A DNA stretch of 64,000 bases, taken from NCBI GenBank assembly GCA_963681975.1, contig OY820613.1, positions 2,232,001 to 2,296,000 on the forward strand, read 5' to 3'. Position 1 is the first letter of the stretch. Every line of letters starts with the position of its first letter. Made by a program: the position numbers and the translations under genes. Source of the DNA: JANELJ01 sp024511395 (lineage in GTDB: Bacteria > Pseudomonadota > Gammaproteobacteria > GRL18). Positions 8,681-17,984 of this stretch are shown one piece after another. The notes under the pieces are model-generated. The model saw only the letters and a list, made by a program, of their open reading frames with translations, was not told the DNA's origin and did no database searches.

Positions 8681-9439
8681 TTACGGGGTACTGCTTAAAG
8701 CTGTACCAGTATGAAAAGACTGCAAACGCTGCAGCTTATCTGAGCGTTTCTGCACATCTTTATAAGCCCGTTTAAAATAACTGCGCAGGGATTTCTTCAC
8801 ATGAGGGTTTACATCCTTAAGCGGAATCTCTTTAAGGACAGCAAAAATAGCCAAGGCATAGGTAATATCATATTGTGACAGAAAGGACTGGCGCTGAACC
8901 TTCTGCGGCTGACAACTGCCGCAGGTGGTATTACGGTATTCAAAGGCACTATTGGCAAACATTAACCCGAACCCCATAAAAACCGCTAGTACTTCGGTAA
9001 TATGCGGCCAGTTATCTTCTCCGCCCGGCGGCAGATTTTGAGCCATTGAACCCAGATAATGTGCCAAAGTGTGGGAAAATGAAGCAATAATGGCTTCCGG
9101 ATTAGTCACCTGGCGGGGGTCATATAAAATAGCCAGGCTTTCAGCTTCATTCTGACTGTCGGCAATACTTCCTTCCATAGTTCTTAAAGAAGAACCCTGA
9201 ATCGTTAATTGAGCCTGTTGGGTCAGACAGGTCTGATCCGTGGTTAAACGGCAGGGCCAGTGTTTTAAACCGGCGTATTCCCTGACATTATCAAAGATAA
9301 TCTGCGCCATTTCCTGTACACTGGACGCCGTACCCAGAAAATGCCGGTTAGAAGGGATAACCAGAATACTGTCTTCAAAGAACAGTTCAGCATCAAAATT
9401 TTCCAATGCCCAGGCATAGACATCAAATAACCATTGCAC
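8681..9439 (-). CDS. Unknown protein with HxxxH motif
   Basis: 252 residues from a GTG at 9437-9439; family not recognised. No signal peptide or membrane segment is evident. An HTLAH motif (H123, H127) followed by E149 (HITEVLAVFMGFGLMFANSAF) resembles a HExxH zinc-peptidase site in which the catalytic Glu is replaced by Thr. A CGSC pair follows at about 174-177. The frame stays open upstream through GFLKTSPVLDEESV to about 9487, where ATT codons follow a GGAG motif. The native start may therefore be a non-standard codon at 9487, or the original ATG may have been lost. It stands alone between a MITE and a divergent gene. Confidence 0.6.
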   Translation of the reverse strand: MQWLFDVYAWALENFDAELFFEDSILVIPSNRHFLGTASSVQEMAQIIFDNVREYAGLKHWPCRLTTDQTCLTQQAQLTIQGSSLRTMEGSIADSQNEAESLAILYDPRQVTNPEAIIASFSHTLAHYLGSMAQNLPPGGEDNWPHITEVLAVFMGFGLMFANSAFEYRNTTCGSCQPQKVQRQSFLSQYDITYALAIFAVLKEIPLKDVNPHVKKSLRSYFKRAYKDVQKRSDKLQRLQSFHTGTALSSTP

Positions 9440-9666
9440 CGATTCTTCATCGAGAACCGGGGATGTTTTTAAAAAACCTAAAATAATACTGTCTCCGTAA
9501 AATTGAATCTGTAAGTTCTAAAACCTGCACATTAACCACTGCTTGAACTCTAAGAGTAGGTGGTTTTCCTATATTTTAGTATATTAGCAAATAATAATGG
9601 ATAGATTTTAAAATAAGTTCTATACTATATAGATTATTATAAATGAGCAAAAGTAAGGAGAAAACA

Positions 9667-10590
9667 ATGCTCTTCCAAAAACGTAAATTAATTATGACTG
9701 CCTGCACAGTTCCGACTTTTCTGGCTGTTGTCGGGTTCAGTCTGGGGGTAGCCCATGCCAGTGAGACTGCGCTCAATACTGATACTGTCAATTTCCAGGG
9801 CCAGGAATATCGCTATCTGCCTGTTGAGGCATTTAATAGACCAGTAAGCAGACCCAGAACAGCTGTTAACCGGACTCCGGTTCAGGCAGTCAGGCACCCG
9901 ATGGCCGGCAATTATAACAAGCCCCAGTATAATAATACCCCATATAGCAATACCGGATATAATAATGCCCGGCCTTATCCAAATAATATCAGACCTTATT
10001 CAGCCAGACCACCTGTAAATCGCCCCGTACCCTATGGCAGACCCGGACCAGTAGCCGGACCTCGCCCTTCTGGAGCACCGCCGTTAAATCCACCTTTTGC
10101 GGGTCCAGGCAACCAGTCAACACCTGGCAATTCAGCCGTCGTTATTCGCGATCCTGACATCCCGAAAGAATATGCCAATAACCCGTATATTAATGGTAGC
10201 TATACCAGCAAGCCACCACCTCCGGTAAATAATCCTAATACTGGCCGACACGGCGGTGGCAGCGGCCCCTTTAAAAACATGGGCTTCGGACCCTTTAACG
10301 GCAATGATGCCCCTTGGGAAACCTGGCCCTTTGGTTCTAAAGACAGTTTCTGGAGTCGAAAAGAATTTCCTTTAAAAAATCAACACCCCAGTGACTGGTT
10401 TAACCCCGGCGATCCTAAAGAAGGACTGGCCGTTATGTGGGATGATTTAATTGCTGCACCTGACGATATAGGCACTATGCCCGGCGGCTGGAATATTCCT
10501 TCTGTGCGCGTTCCTAATCCGGTGGATCTTGAAGACCAGCTGGAAAAAGCCAGTAAGGAATTGCCCGATTTGATTCGTGTTTATGAATAA
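9667..10590 (+). CDS. Secreted Pro/Asn/Gly-rich low-complexity protein
   Basis: 307 residues from the ATG at 9667, which follows AAGGAG with six-base spacing; an in-frame ATG at 9643 lacks such a site. The N-terminus is a Sec-type signal (RKLIM, then a hydrophobic stretch ending GVAHAS). The mature middle (about 70-160) is rich in Asn, Tyr, Pro and Arg in short irregular repeats (YNNTPYSNTGYNN, RPYPNNIRPYSARP). The C-terminal third is more ordered: Trp/Phe-rich, then PDDIGTMPGGWNIPSVRVPNP and a short charged helix. The composition recalls structural envelope proteins, for example sulfur-globule proteins, but I see no specific match. A perfect 16-bp hairpin follows. Confidence 0.7.
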   Translation: MLFQKRKLIMTACTVPTFLAVVGFSLGVAHASETALNTDTVNFQGQEYRYLPVEAFNRPVSRPRTAVNRTPVQAVRHPMAGNYNKPQYNNTPYSNTGYNNARPYPNNIRPYSARPPVNRPVPYGRPGPVAGPRPSGAPPLNPPFAGPGNQSTPGNSAVVIRDPDIPKEYANNPYINGSYTSKPPPPVNNPNTGRHGGGSGPFKNMGFGPFNGNDAPWETWPFGSKDSFWSRKEFPLKNQHPSDWFNPGDPKEGLAVMWDDLIAAPDDIGTMPGGWNIPSVRVPNPVDLEDQLEKASKELPDLIRVYE

Positions 10591-10604
10591 AACCTGTCTA
10601 TGAT

Positions 10605-10640
10605 TTATTTTGTCCCTTTAAAAATAAAGGGACAAAATAA
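10605..10640. terminator. Perfect 16-bp hairpin terminator
   Basis: TTATTTTGTCCCTTTA and its exact complement are separated by AAAA, with A/T-rich flanks on both sides. It lies 15 bp after the secreted-protein stop codon and would stop transcription from either direction. Confidence 0.8.
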
Positions 10641-10686
10641 TATCTGCCTGTTAGCTTCCCTTTTACCTATATCCTACCTTTATTTA

Positions 10687-12184
10687 GTTCGACCTGAACA
10701 AATCATAGCACATTGATTTATAAAGAAATATTGCTTGATTATGGGTGTTAAATTTGCAGGTTTTTGGTAAAATAAGCCTTATTACCTTGCAAATTTCCAG
10801 ACCAAAATGAAGCCAGAGAAACAGCCAAAAATACCTCAGGAAGACCTGTTCAGGATGCGCCCTGAAAACATGCTGGACATAAACCATGAGTTGATTAAGT
10901 TATCAAAACACATAGATTGGGAAAGTCCTGATAAAGAATGGTGTGCTCTGTTTGTATCCACTAAAGGTGCTCCTGCCATACGCACTCGATTGATTGCAGG
11001 ATTGCATTACCTGAAACACCTGCATGATTTATCGGATGAACAGGTAGTAAAAGGCTGGACAGAAAATCCGTACTGGCAATATTTTTGTGGAGAAGAATAC
11101 TTTCAGCATAAGATGCCCATACACCCTGCGACCATGACTAAATGGCGTAACCGGCCGGGTAAGTCAGGCAGTGAAAAATTACTGATTGAAACCATTAAAG
11201 CCGGACTAAAGAGTAAAACTATCAAGCCAGGCAGTTTAAAGAAAGTCACGGTAGATACTACCGTACAGGAAAAGAACATCGCTTTTCCAACCGATTCAAA
11301 GCTCCTGAACAAAGCCAGAGAAAACCTGGTTAAACTGTCCAAAGAGCACGGTATTAAACTGCGCCAGAACTATAATCGGGTTGGGCCGCAATATGTACTA
11401 ATGGCCAGTCGTTATGCTCATGCAAAACAGTTTAAACGCATGAAGAAAATGAACAATAAACTGAAATCCCGTTTAGGTCGTGTTAAACGGGATATTGAAC
11501 GACAACTGCCCAACTATTCCGTTGATATTCAGTCTCTGTTTGAAGTAGCTCTAAAACAGGCTCAGAAACTGATTGAGCAGGAGCAGCACAGTAAGAACAA
11601 GCTTTACAGTTTACATGCACCGGAAGTCGAGTGTATCAGTAAAGGCAAAGCTCATAAGCCTTATGAATTTGGAGTTAAAGCCAGTATCGCGGTAACTAAC
11701 AAGGAAGGCTTTGTTATTGGCGCTCAAAGTTGTCCGGGCAATCCTTATGATGGACACACTCTACTGCCACAACTGGAACAGATAAAACAGTTTACAGCCG
11801 TACAGCCGGAACAATGCTTTGTTGACCGGGGTTATCGTGGACATGAAGTAAAAGACACTAAAGTTTTTATCTCAGGTCAGAAGCGAGGCGTTACCCGAAG
11901 TATTAAAAAGGCATTAAAACGGCGCAGTGCGATTGAGCCTGAAATCGGTCATATGAAAAACGATGGCCGTTTAGATCGCTGCTACCTCAAAGGTGCAGTC
12001 GGTGATGCCATTAATGTGGTTATGGTAGCCGCTGGACATAACTTAAGAAAGATCCTCAATAAGCTCCGGCTTTTGTGGCTCAAAATTATTTCCGGTTTGA
12101 TGGGGTCTTTTATCAAACCGGGGCAATCAGCCGCTTTAAACCTGGCTTGATGTCAGGCTTAAAACGGTATTATTCAGGTTGAAC
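10687..12184 (+). mobile_element. IS5-like element, copy 3 (intact)
   Basis: 1498 bp, inverted relative to copies 1 and 2. Ends GTTCGACCTGAA and TTCAGGTTGAAC. Flanks TATTTA (left) and TATATA (right) match at 5 of 6 positions. It lies 143 bp upstream of ppc, so it has probably replaced or displaced the native upstream region. Confidence 0.95.
10807..12150 (+). CDS. IS5-family transposase (copy 3)
   Basis: 447 residues, full length, with all three catalytic acidic residues present. Differences from the consensus are few (RMRPENM at about 18-24 and EWCALF at 44-49). The RMRPENM variant is shared with copy 4. Confidence 0.95.
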   Translation: MKPEKQPKIPQEDLFRMRPENMLDINHELIKLSKHIDWESPDKEWCALFVSTKGAPAIRTRLIAGLHYLKHLHDLSDEQVVKGWTENPYWQYFCGEEYFQHKMPIHPATMTKWRNRPGKSGSEKLLIETIKAGLKSKTIKPGSLKKVTVDTTVQEKNIAFPTDSKLLNKARENLVKLSKEHGIKLRQNYNRVGPQYVLMASRYAHAKQFKRMKKMNNKLKSRLGRVKRDIERQLPNYSVDIQSLFEVALKQAQKLIEQEQHSKNKLYSLHAPEVECISKGKAHKPYEFGVKASIAVTNKEGFVIGAQSCPGNPYDGHTLLPQLEQIKQFTAVQPEQCFVDRGYRGHEVKDTKVFISGQKRGVTRSIKKALKRRSAIEPEIGHMKNDGRLDRCYLKGAVGDAINVVMVAAGHNLRKILNKLRLLWLKIISGLMGSFIKPGQSAALNLA

Positions 12185-12327
12185 TATATAGTATAATAGC
12201 GCCGAAATTAAGAGAACAGATAACTCATATAAAAAGTCAGAGAATATAACATCCAGACTGCACATTCCTGCTAACTAACCCAGCATTTTCATATCAATCC
12301 GACAAAAAATCATTCAGGTCTAATATT

Positions 12328-15120
12328 ATGCACGGCGATAAAGAACTTCGTTCAAAAGTAAAACTCATTGGTTCAGTTCTGGGCAATATACTGAAAAACC
12401 ATACCAGGGAAACTGTTTTTGATGTAGTAGAGGAGCTGAGAACCGGCCATATTGAACTGCGTAAGAAGCATGATGAATTTCTGCGCCTGCAGTTAATTAA
12501 ACTGATTGAACAACTGGATTCACAAACACTGGAGCAGGTTATCCGTGCCTTCAGTACCTATTTTAACCTAGTCAGTGTCGTAGAAGAAACACACCAGCAT
12601 AAAGAGCGTCGCCGCCTCGCCAATAATGAAGACGTACTCTGGGAAGGTTCGTTTAACCGCACCTTAAAAGAATTTGAGGCTGAAGATATTTCAGCAGAAC
12701 AGCTGCAGGAACTACTCAACAGCCTGTCCTATATGCCGGTATTTACTGCCCATCCCACAGAAGCCAAGCGCCGGACCATTCTGGAATGCCTGCGACGTAT
12801 TTTTATTGTTATCAAACAGCTTGATGATCCCCGGCTGGTCACCTATCAGAAAAACACTCTGCTGCAGGAGCTGAGCACCGAAATCCAGATCCTGTGGAAA
12901 ACCGACGAAGTACGTTCAGAAAAACCCCAGGTTATTGATGAGGTTAAAAACGGGTTGTATTATTTCCGCGAATCCCTGTTTGATGCCATTCCTGTGATTT
13001 ATCAATACCTGGAACGAGCCATTGAACAGGTTTATCCGCAACAGGCAGAACAGTTTAAAATACCGGCCTTTTTACATTTTGGCTCCTGGATTGGCGGCGA
13101 CCGGGACGGCAATCCCTTTGCTACTCCCAAAGTCACTGAAATGGCTGCCCGTTATCAAAGCCGCGAAGTGCTTAAACGTTATATCAGCGATGTTAACAAA
13201 CTATCCCACCAGCTGACCCATTCTATTGCCTTCTGCACCCCCAGTGCTGAATTTATGGCCTCCCTAGAAGCTGATAACAAAACCTATAAACATCTGTTTG
13301 AAGAACGTCCGAACCTGTTTGCTACCGAACCTTACCGCCGTAAGCTGTTTATTATCCGTAATAAACTGCATTACCGTATGGAGCAGGTGCAAGCCCGGAT
13401 CCGGGGCACCCGGCCCAGCACCAATTACAGCGGCTATAAAAATGAAGATGAATTCTGCCGGGATCTGCAGTTAATTCAGGATTCACTCTGCTCCCATAAT
13501 GACTGTGAAGTGGCCTTCGGCCCGTTGAAAAACCTGTTACGGCTGACCGAAACCTTTGGCTTTTTTCTTGAACACCTAGATATCCGCCAGGAATCCACTC
13601 TGCATACCGAAGCGGTCAATGAAATTCTGGACTGTCTGGATCTGGAGTCCAACTACAACCAGCTGGATGAAGCACAGAGAATGACTTTACTGGCCAGACT
13701 CATTGACCAGGACGATCTGCCGGCGCTGAAACACGGTGAGCTGTCGGAATCCAGCCTGAACATTGTACAGGTGTTTGACGTAGTACTGCGTCTGCGCAGA
13801 GAAATCAGTCCACGGCTGTTTAACCAGTATGTTATCTCCATGACCCACACCGGCAGCCATGTTATGGAAGTCATATTCCTTTCCCGCCTGAGCGGTCTGC
13901 TGGGTAAGGACAGCAAAGGCCATCCCTATTGCTATCTGACTGTCTCACCACTATTTGAAACCGTAGAAGATCTGGAGCATATCGAACCGGTGATGTCCTC
14001 CCTGTTTAATAATAAAATCTACAATAAATATCTTAAGGCTGCAGGCAATTTACAGGAAGTCATGCTGGGTTATTCCGATTCCTGTAAGGACGGCGGCATC
14101 CTTGCCTCCAGCTGGAATCTGTACGGAGCCCAGTGGCGTATTACTGAACTTGCCAGAGAAAAAGGGATTGATATCCGTCTGTTCCACGGACGCGGCGGCA
14201 CCATTGGACGCGGCGGAGGCCCAACCCATGAGGCCATACTGGCCCAACCTTTCGGCTCTGTACACGGCCAGATCAAATTCACCGAACAAGGTGAGGTACT
14301 GTCCAATAAATACAGCAATAGCGAAACCGCAGTCTATGAACTGATTATGGGGATCAGCGGCCTGATGAAGTCTAGCAGCTGCCTGATTAAGGCAGAGCGG
14401 GACGATAATCCCGATTACCTTAATACCATGTCCCAACTGGCCAGAATCGGGGAACAGACCTATCGCCACCTAACTGACGAAACACCGGGCTTCCTGGACT
14501 ATTTTTATGAAGCTACACCAGTCACTGAAATCGGCCTGATGAATATAGGTTCCCGTCCTTCCCACCGTAAAACGGGGGATCGTTCCAAATCCTCAGTACG
14601 GGCTATCGGCTGGGTTTTCGGCTGGGCACAATCCCGTCATACGCTGCCGGCTTGGTATGGTATTGGCAGTGCCCTGAGTCAGTTTATCAGTGAAAATCCG
14701 GATAATCTGCAACACCTCAAGGACATGTACCGGGACTGGCCTTATTTCAATTCCCTGCTGGATAATACCCAGATGGCCCTGTACAAGGCAGATATGGATA
14801 TTGCTAGGGAATACGCTGAACTGTGTAAGGATGAGCAGACCCGCAACAGGGTTTATAATATGATCCGCGATGAATATAATCTGACAGTTAAAGCAATTTT
14901 TAAAGTAGCCGAAATCAGTGAACTGCTTGAACACAATCCGACCCTGGGACTTTCTCTGGGACGCCGCCAAGCCTACCTGGATACCTTGGTTCATGTTCAG
15001 CTCACCTTACTGAAGCGTTATAGAAATGAGAACCTGACCACTGAAGAGCAGGAGATCTGGCTTAGTCCGCTGCTGCGTTCTATTAATGCTATTGCGGGTG
15101 GGATGCGTAATACGGGGTAA
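12328..15120 (+). CDS. ppc: Phosphoenolpyruvate carboxylase
   Basis: 930 residues, full length. It carboxylates phosphoenolpyruvate with bicarbonate to oxaloacetate, replenishing the TCA cycle in the cytoplasm. The catalytic His is H142 in FTAHPTEAKRRT. Other signatures are GSWIGGDRDGNPFAT, GYSDSCKDGG, FHGRGGTIGRGGGPTHEAI, the RPSHRKTGDRSKSSVRAIGW segment, and the conserved C-terminal GMRNTG. A TATAAT at 12192-12197 sits immediately inside the junction with IS5-like copy 3, with only a weak TTATTC hexamer at -35 spacing inside the IS end, so the promoter may be partly IS-derived. Confidence 0.98.
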   Translation: MHGDKELRSKVKLIGSVLGNILKNHTRETVFDVVEELRTGHIELRKKHDEFLRLQLIKLIEQLDSQTLEQVIRAFSTYFNLVSVVEETHQHKERRRLANNEDVLWEGSFNRTLKEFEAEDISAEQLQELLNSLSYMPVFTAHPTEAKRRTILECLRRIFIVIKQLDDPRLVTYQKNTLLQELSTEIQILWKTDEVRSEKPQVIDEVKNGLYYFRESLFDAIPVIYQYLERAIEQVYPQQAEQFKIPAFLHFGSWIGGDRDGNPFATPKVTEMAARYQSREVLKRYISDVNKLSHQLTHSIAFCTPSAEFMASLEADNKTYKHLFEERPNLFATEPYRRKLFIIRNKLHYRMEQVQARIRGTRPSTNYSGYKNEDEFCRDLQLIQDSLCSHNDCEVAFGPLKNLLRLTETFGFFLEHLDIRQESTLHTEAVNEILDCLDLESNYNQLDEAQRMTLLARLIDQDDLPALKHGELSESSLNIVQVFDVVLRLRREISPRLFNQYVISMTHTGSHVMEVIFLSRLSGLLGKDSKGHPYCYLTVSPLFETVEDLEHIEPVMSSLFNNKIYNKYLKAAGNLQEVMLGYSDSCKDGGILASSWNLYGAQWRITELAREKGIDIRLFHGRGGTIGRGGGPTHEAILAQPFGSVHGQIKFTEQGEVLSNKYSNSETAVYELIMGISGLMKSSSCLIKAERDDNPDYLNTMSQLARIGEQTYRHLTDETPGFLDYFYEATPVTEIGLMNIGSRPSHRKTGDRSKSSVRAIGWVFGWAQSRHTLPAWYGIGSALSQFISENPDNLQHLKDMYRDWPYFNSLLDNTQMALYKADMDIAREYAELCKDEQTRNRVYNMIRDEYNLTVKAIFKVAEISELLEHNPTLGLSLGRRQAYLDTLVHVQLTLLKRYRNENLTTEEQEIWLSPLLRSINAIAGGMRNTG

Positions 15121-15121
15121 G

Positions 15122-15193
15122 AGTGTTCAGTGTTCAGTGTTCAGTGTTCAGTGTTCAGTGTTCAGTGTTCAGTGTTCAGTGTTCAGTGTTCAG
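15122..15193. repeat. Heptanucleotide tandem repeat, ten copies of AGTGTTC
   Basis: Ten perfect head-to-tail copies of AGTGTTC plus a partial AG lie directly after the ppc stop codon and end 30 bp before the yaaA start. No base differs between units, so the array is recent or prone to slippage. Length changes would alter the spacing between any upstream promoter and yaaA, but not the reading frame of either gene. Confidence 0.95.
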
Positions 15194-15223
15194 AAAATTA
15201 TAAAGAGAATAGGTAAAAAGTAA

Positions 15224-15997
15224 ATGTTAATTGTTATTTCGCCGGCTAAGAAGCTGGATTTTGAGAGTTTGCCGCAGACGGATGAATATACGATGCCTGA
15301 CTGTCTTAAGGAAGCCGATGAGCTGATTGAGACTTTAAAGCCTTATTCTCCCAAAGAGCTGGAAAAACTGATGCATCTGAGTAAGAACCTAGCTCAGTTA
15401 AACTATGATCGTTATCATGACTGGCACCTGCCGTTTACCCCGCAAAATGCCAAGCAGGCCTTACTGACCTTTAAAGGGGATGTATATGCCGGTATGAATG
15501 TGGAAAGTTTCTCGGAAGATGATCTAATATTTACTCAGGATCATCTGCGGATCCTATCAGGCCTTTATGGCCTGCTCAGACCGCTGGATTTAATGCAGCC
15601 TTATCGCCTTGAAATGGGTACCCGTCTGGAAAATCCCCGGGGTAAAAACCTGCATGAATTCTGGGGTAGCAGGATCACTGAACTGCTTAATAAACAACTG
15701 GCAAATATTAACTCAGACACCCTGATAAATCTTGCCTCCAATGAATACTATAAAGCCGTTAAAGCTAAAGAGATTCAGGGCAATATTATCACTCCAATGT
15801 TTAAGGAGAAAAAGGATGATACCTATAAAGTCATTGGGATCTACGCCAAAAAAGCCCGGGGCATGATGAGCGCTTATATTCTCAAAAACCACCTGCAAAA
15901 CCCTGAAGACATCAAGGCTTTTAATGAAGCCGGTTATGAATATAACGAAACCTTATCTGATAACAATAACTGGGTCTTTTCCAGAGACAGGAACTAA
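15224..15997 (+). CDS. yaaA: YaaA family peroxide-stress protein (DUF328)
   Basis: 257 residues, typical length, starting MLIVISPAKKLDFE, the family signature. It also has YDRYHDWHLPFTPQNAKQALLTFKGDVY, LSGLYGLLRPLDLMQPYRLEMGT and, near the end, AKKARGMMSAYI. In E. coli YaaA lowers free intracellular iron and limits DNA and protein damage during peroxide stress. The start codon follows a purine-rich stretch (TAGGTAAAAAGTAA) rather than a strong ribosome-binding site. It lies just past the heptamer array. Confidence 0.95.
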   Translation: MLIVISPAKKLDFESLPQTDEYTMPDCLKEADELIETLKPYSPKELEKLMHLSKNLAQLNYDRYHDWHLPFTPQNAKQALLTFKGDVYAGMNVESFSEDDLIFTQDHLRILSGLYGLLRPLDLMQPYRLEMGTRLENPRGKNLHEFWGSRITELLNKQLANINSDTLINLASNEYYKAVKAKEIQGNIITPMFKEKKDDTYKVIGIYAKKARGMMSAYILKNHLQNPEDIKAFNEAGYEYNETLSDNNNWVFSRDRN

Positions 15998-16181
15998 TAA
16001 ATTTAACAATATAGCTGTTTTTTTAGGTTTAAGATTCGGTTTATGCAATGGCTTAAAATTTTTTTCTTAAATTCATTTTATCTCCATCTCGGATCATATG
16101 AATTCGACTTAAAAACTACTGTCCCAGTAACACATAGGTAGGAAAACTACCTTACAGAACTATGGCGTTCACATTGTACAA

Positions 16182-17418
16182 CAGGGCCGGATCATACTTT
16201 GCTCAAAAAAACAACCAGAAATTAAATTGAACTAATTTGAAAGATGAGGCTCAGATCTTTAAAGTAAGCATTTGGAGACTCTGATGAACTTTGACCCTCA
16301 TTTTAAATCATTACAAGATGGCCGAATAGATATAAACATCCGGTACGAATTACTGGATATAGTATTTTTAACCCTGGTGGCTATTTTATGTGGAGCAGAA
16401 GGCTGGAAAGACATTCAACGCTTTGGTGAATCAAAGCTGGAGTGTTTAAGAAAATACCGTGCATTTGAACAAGGCATACCCCGGCATCATACAACAGCCC
16501 GAATTATAGGAAGTCTATCGCCGGATAACTGGTTGGATTGTTTTGTTAGCTGGCTAAATAGCGTAAGGGAAAAACAAGGTCATGAACATCTGGCTATTGA
16601 TGGTAAAACCTTAAGGAGAAGCCATCATAACGGGGATAAAATGACGGCTTTACACCTGCTTTCTGTAATGGCGGTTGACAGTGGTCCGGTGGTTTATCAA
16701 AACCGTTCTGCAGGTAAAAAGAATGAAATTAAAAGCGTACAGGAGAGCCTCGAACTGTTTGATGTTAAAGACAGTTGTGTCACCCTGGATGCGATGCACT
16801 GCCAGAAAGAGACGGTGTCCACATTAAGAAAACAGCAGGCTGACTATGTCATCCAGATTAAAAATAACCAAAAAACACTTTATGAGGAAATTAAAGCCTG
16901 GTTTCATAAGATAAAACGGGATGAACCGGAAACCATTAGTAGTCAGTCTTATGAGGAAGTGGATAAAGGACATGGTCGTATTGAACGGCGTTGCTATATC
17001 CGGCTGGATGTCACCGACTGGATTGAATCAGCACAATCATGGCAAGGCTTACACAGTGTTATTGAAGTCAAAAGGCAGGTACAGAGCCAGGATAAAGAAC
17101 GGACTGAATATTCCTGTTACATCAGTTCATTGAAGGATGATGTAGAGAATATCGCCCGGAAGATAAGGCGTCACTGGCACATAGAAAATAGTCAGCACTG
17201 GGTGTTAGATGTTGTTTTTAAAGAAGATGATTCAAGAATACGAACAGGAGACAGCCCTGAGGATATGGCATTGTTTCGACGTTTTGCGCTTAATATCGCT
17301 AAACTGTCTCCTGTTAAAGACAGTATGAAAGGTAAGCTAAAACGGGCATCATGGGATGATGATATGCGGGCCAAATTATTATTTGGTTAAATTTTGTTCA
17401 AAGTATGCTCCCGCCCTG
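16182..17418 (+). mobile_element. ISAs1-family insertion sequence
   Basis: 1237 bp bounded by imperfect inverted repeats of about 20 bp (left CAGGGCCGGATCATACTTTG, right complement CAGGGCGGGAGCATACTTTG). The flanks (TTGTACAA and GTTGCCTG) do not form a target duplication, so one side may have been rearranged. It is the likely source of transposase for the MITE at 8437-8659. Confidence 0.9.
16284..17390 (+). CDS. ISAs1-family transposase
   Basis: 368 residues from the ATG at 16284, placed six bases after GGAG; a TTG twelve bases upstream is less likely. The family pattern is clear: DIVFLTLVAILCGAEGW near the N-terminus, HLAIDGKTLRRS (first Asp), LDAMHCQKETV (second Asp), QIKNNQKTLYEEI, and RRHWHIENSQHWVLDVVFKEDDSRIR with the catalytic Glu. 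No frameshift or stop, so it may still be active. Confidence 0.95.
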   Translation: MNFDPHFKSLQDGRIDINIRYELLDIVFLTLVAILCGAEGWKDIQRFGESKLECLRKYRAFEQGIPRHHTTARIIGSLSPDNWLDCFVSWLNSVREKQGHEHLAIDGKTLRRSHHNGDKMTALHLLSVMAVDSGPVVYQNRSAGKKNEIKSVQESLELFDVKDSCVTLDAMHCQKETVSTLRKQQADYVIQIKNNQKTLYEEIKAWFHKIKRDEPETISSQSYEEVDKGHGRIERRCYIRLDVTDWIESAQSWQGLHSVIEVKRQVQSQDKERTEYSCYISSLKDDVENIARKIRRHWHIENSQHWVLDVVFKEDDSRIRTGDSPEDMALFRRFALNIAKLSPVKDSMKGKLKRASWDDDMRAKLLFG

Positions 17419-17806
17419 GTTGCCTGACGTTTTAATGTTGTTACAAGTTCTGTTTTCATAAAAGTTGTAACTTATATGGTTCGCACCACGTATGCAAGTG
17501 ATACCACGGTACTCATGGATGATAAAGTTGCAGTCTTATATCCGGCCTCTGAGTGGAGAATACAAATGCTCCGTACCCTAATGGAAATACGCGTATTCAG
17601 AAACTAATCTATTCAGCGGTCTATTCAAATAAATGCCTTAGTTACAAACAGTTTATTCTGAATACAGGACTTACCTGCCATGCCATTACAGTGATTATAT
17701 CTTAGCAACCTGGGTAAAAAACCGTTAATGTTACAGATACTTCTAAAAGGAGTTTCAAGTGGCCCTCCTTTATGCTTAAAAATACTCAGTTCACTGAGTT
17801 AATAAT

Positions 17807-17933
17807 GCTTTCACCGTTGGCGGAACACTACCTGTAGCGTAGGTCTTGTCAAGGAGGAGTCCTGAGCTTGCGAAGGAAGCTCCTTGACAAGATTGGAGCT
17901 GAAGGTATTCTGCCCGCGAAAGGGGAAAGCATT
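17807..17933. repeat. Nested imperfect palindrome
   Basis: Outer arms AATGCTTTC (17807-17815) and GAAAGCATT (17925-17933), with partly pairing sequence inside, enclose a perfect 12-bp stem CTTGTCAAGGAG/CTCCTTGACAAG around a loop of about 23 bp. It lies in a 566-bp stretch (17419-17984) where I see no convincing gene; the only small open frame there (17476-17607, 43 codons) lacks a ribosome-binding site. The architecture is similar to the other structured repeats but shares no core with them. Confidence 0.65.
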
Positions 17934-17984
17934 TGATATTTACTGATATCATACTTATCTTTACCTATCAGCAAACACTACATA

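Noticed and set aside
15122..15193. CRISPR array
   Set aside because: The units are 7 bp with no spacers and no cas genes nearby; it is a simple tandem repeat.
16174..17426. Target duplication flanking the ISAs1 element
   Set aside because: The 8-10 bp on each side (TTGTACAA and GTTGCCTG) do not match, so no duplication is claimed.
17476..17607. A 43-codon open frame between ISAs1 and IS5-like copy 4
   Set aside because: No ribosome-binding site, no recognisable motif, and short enough to occur by chance.
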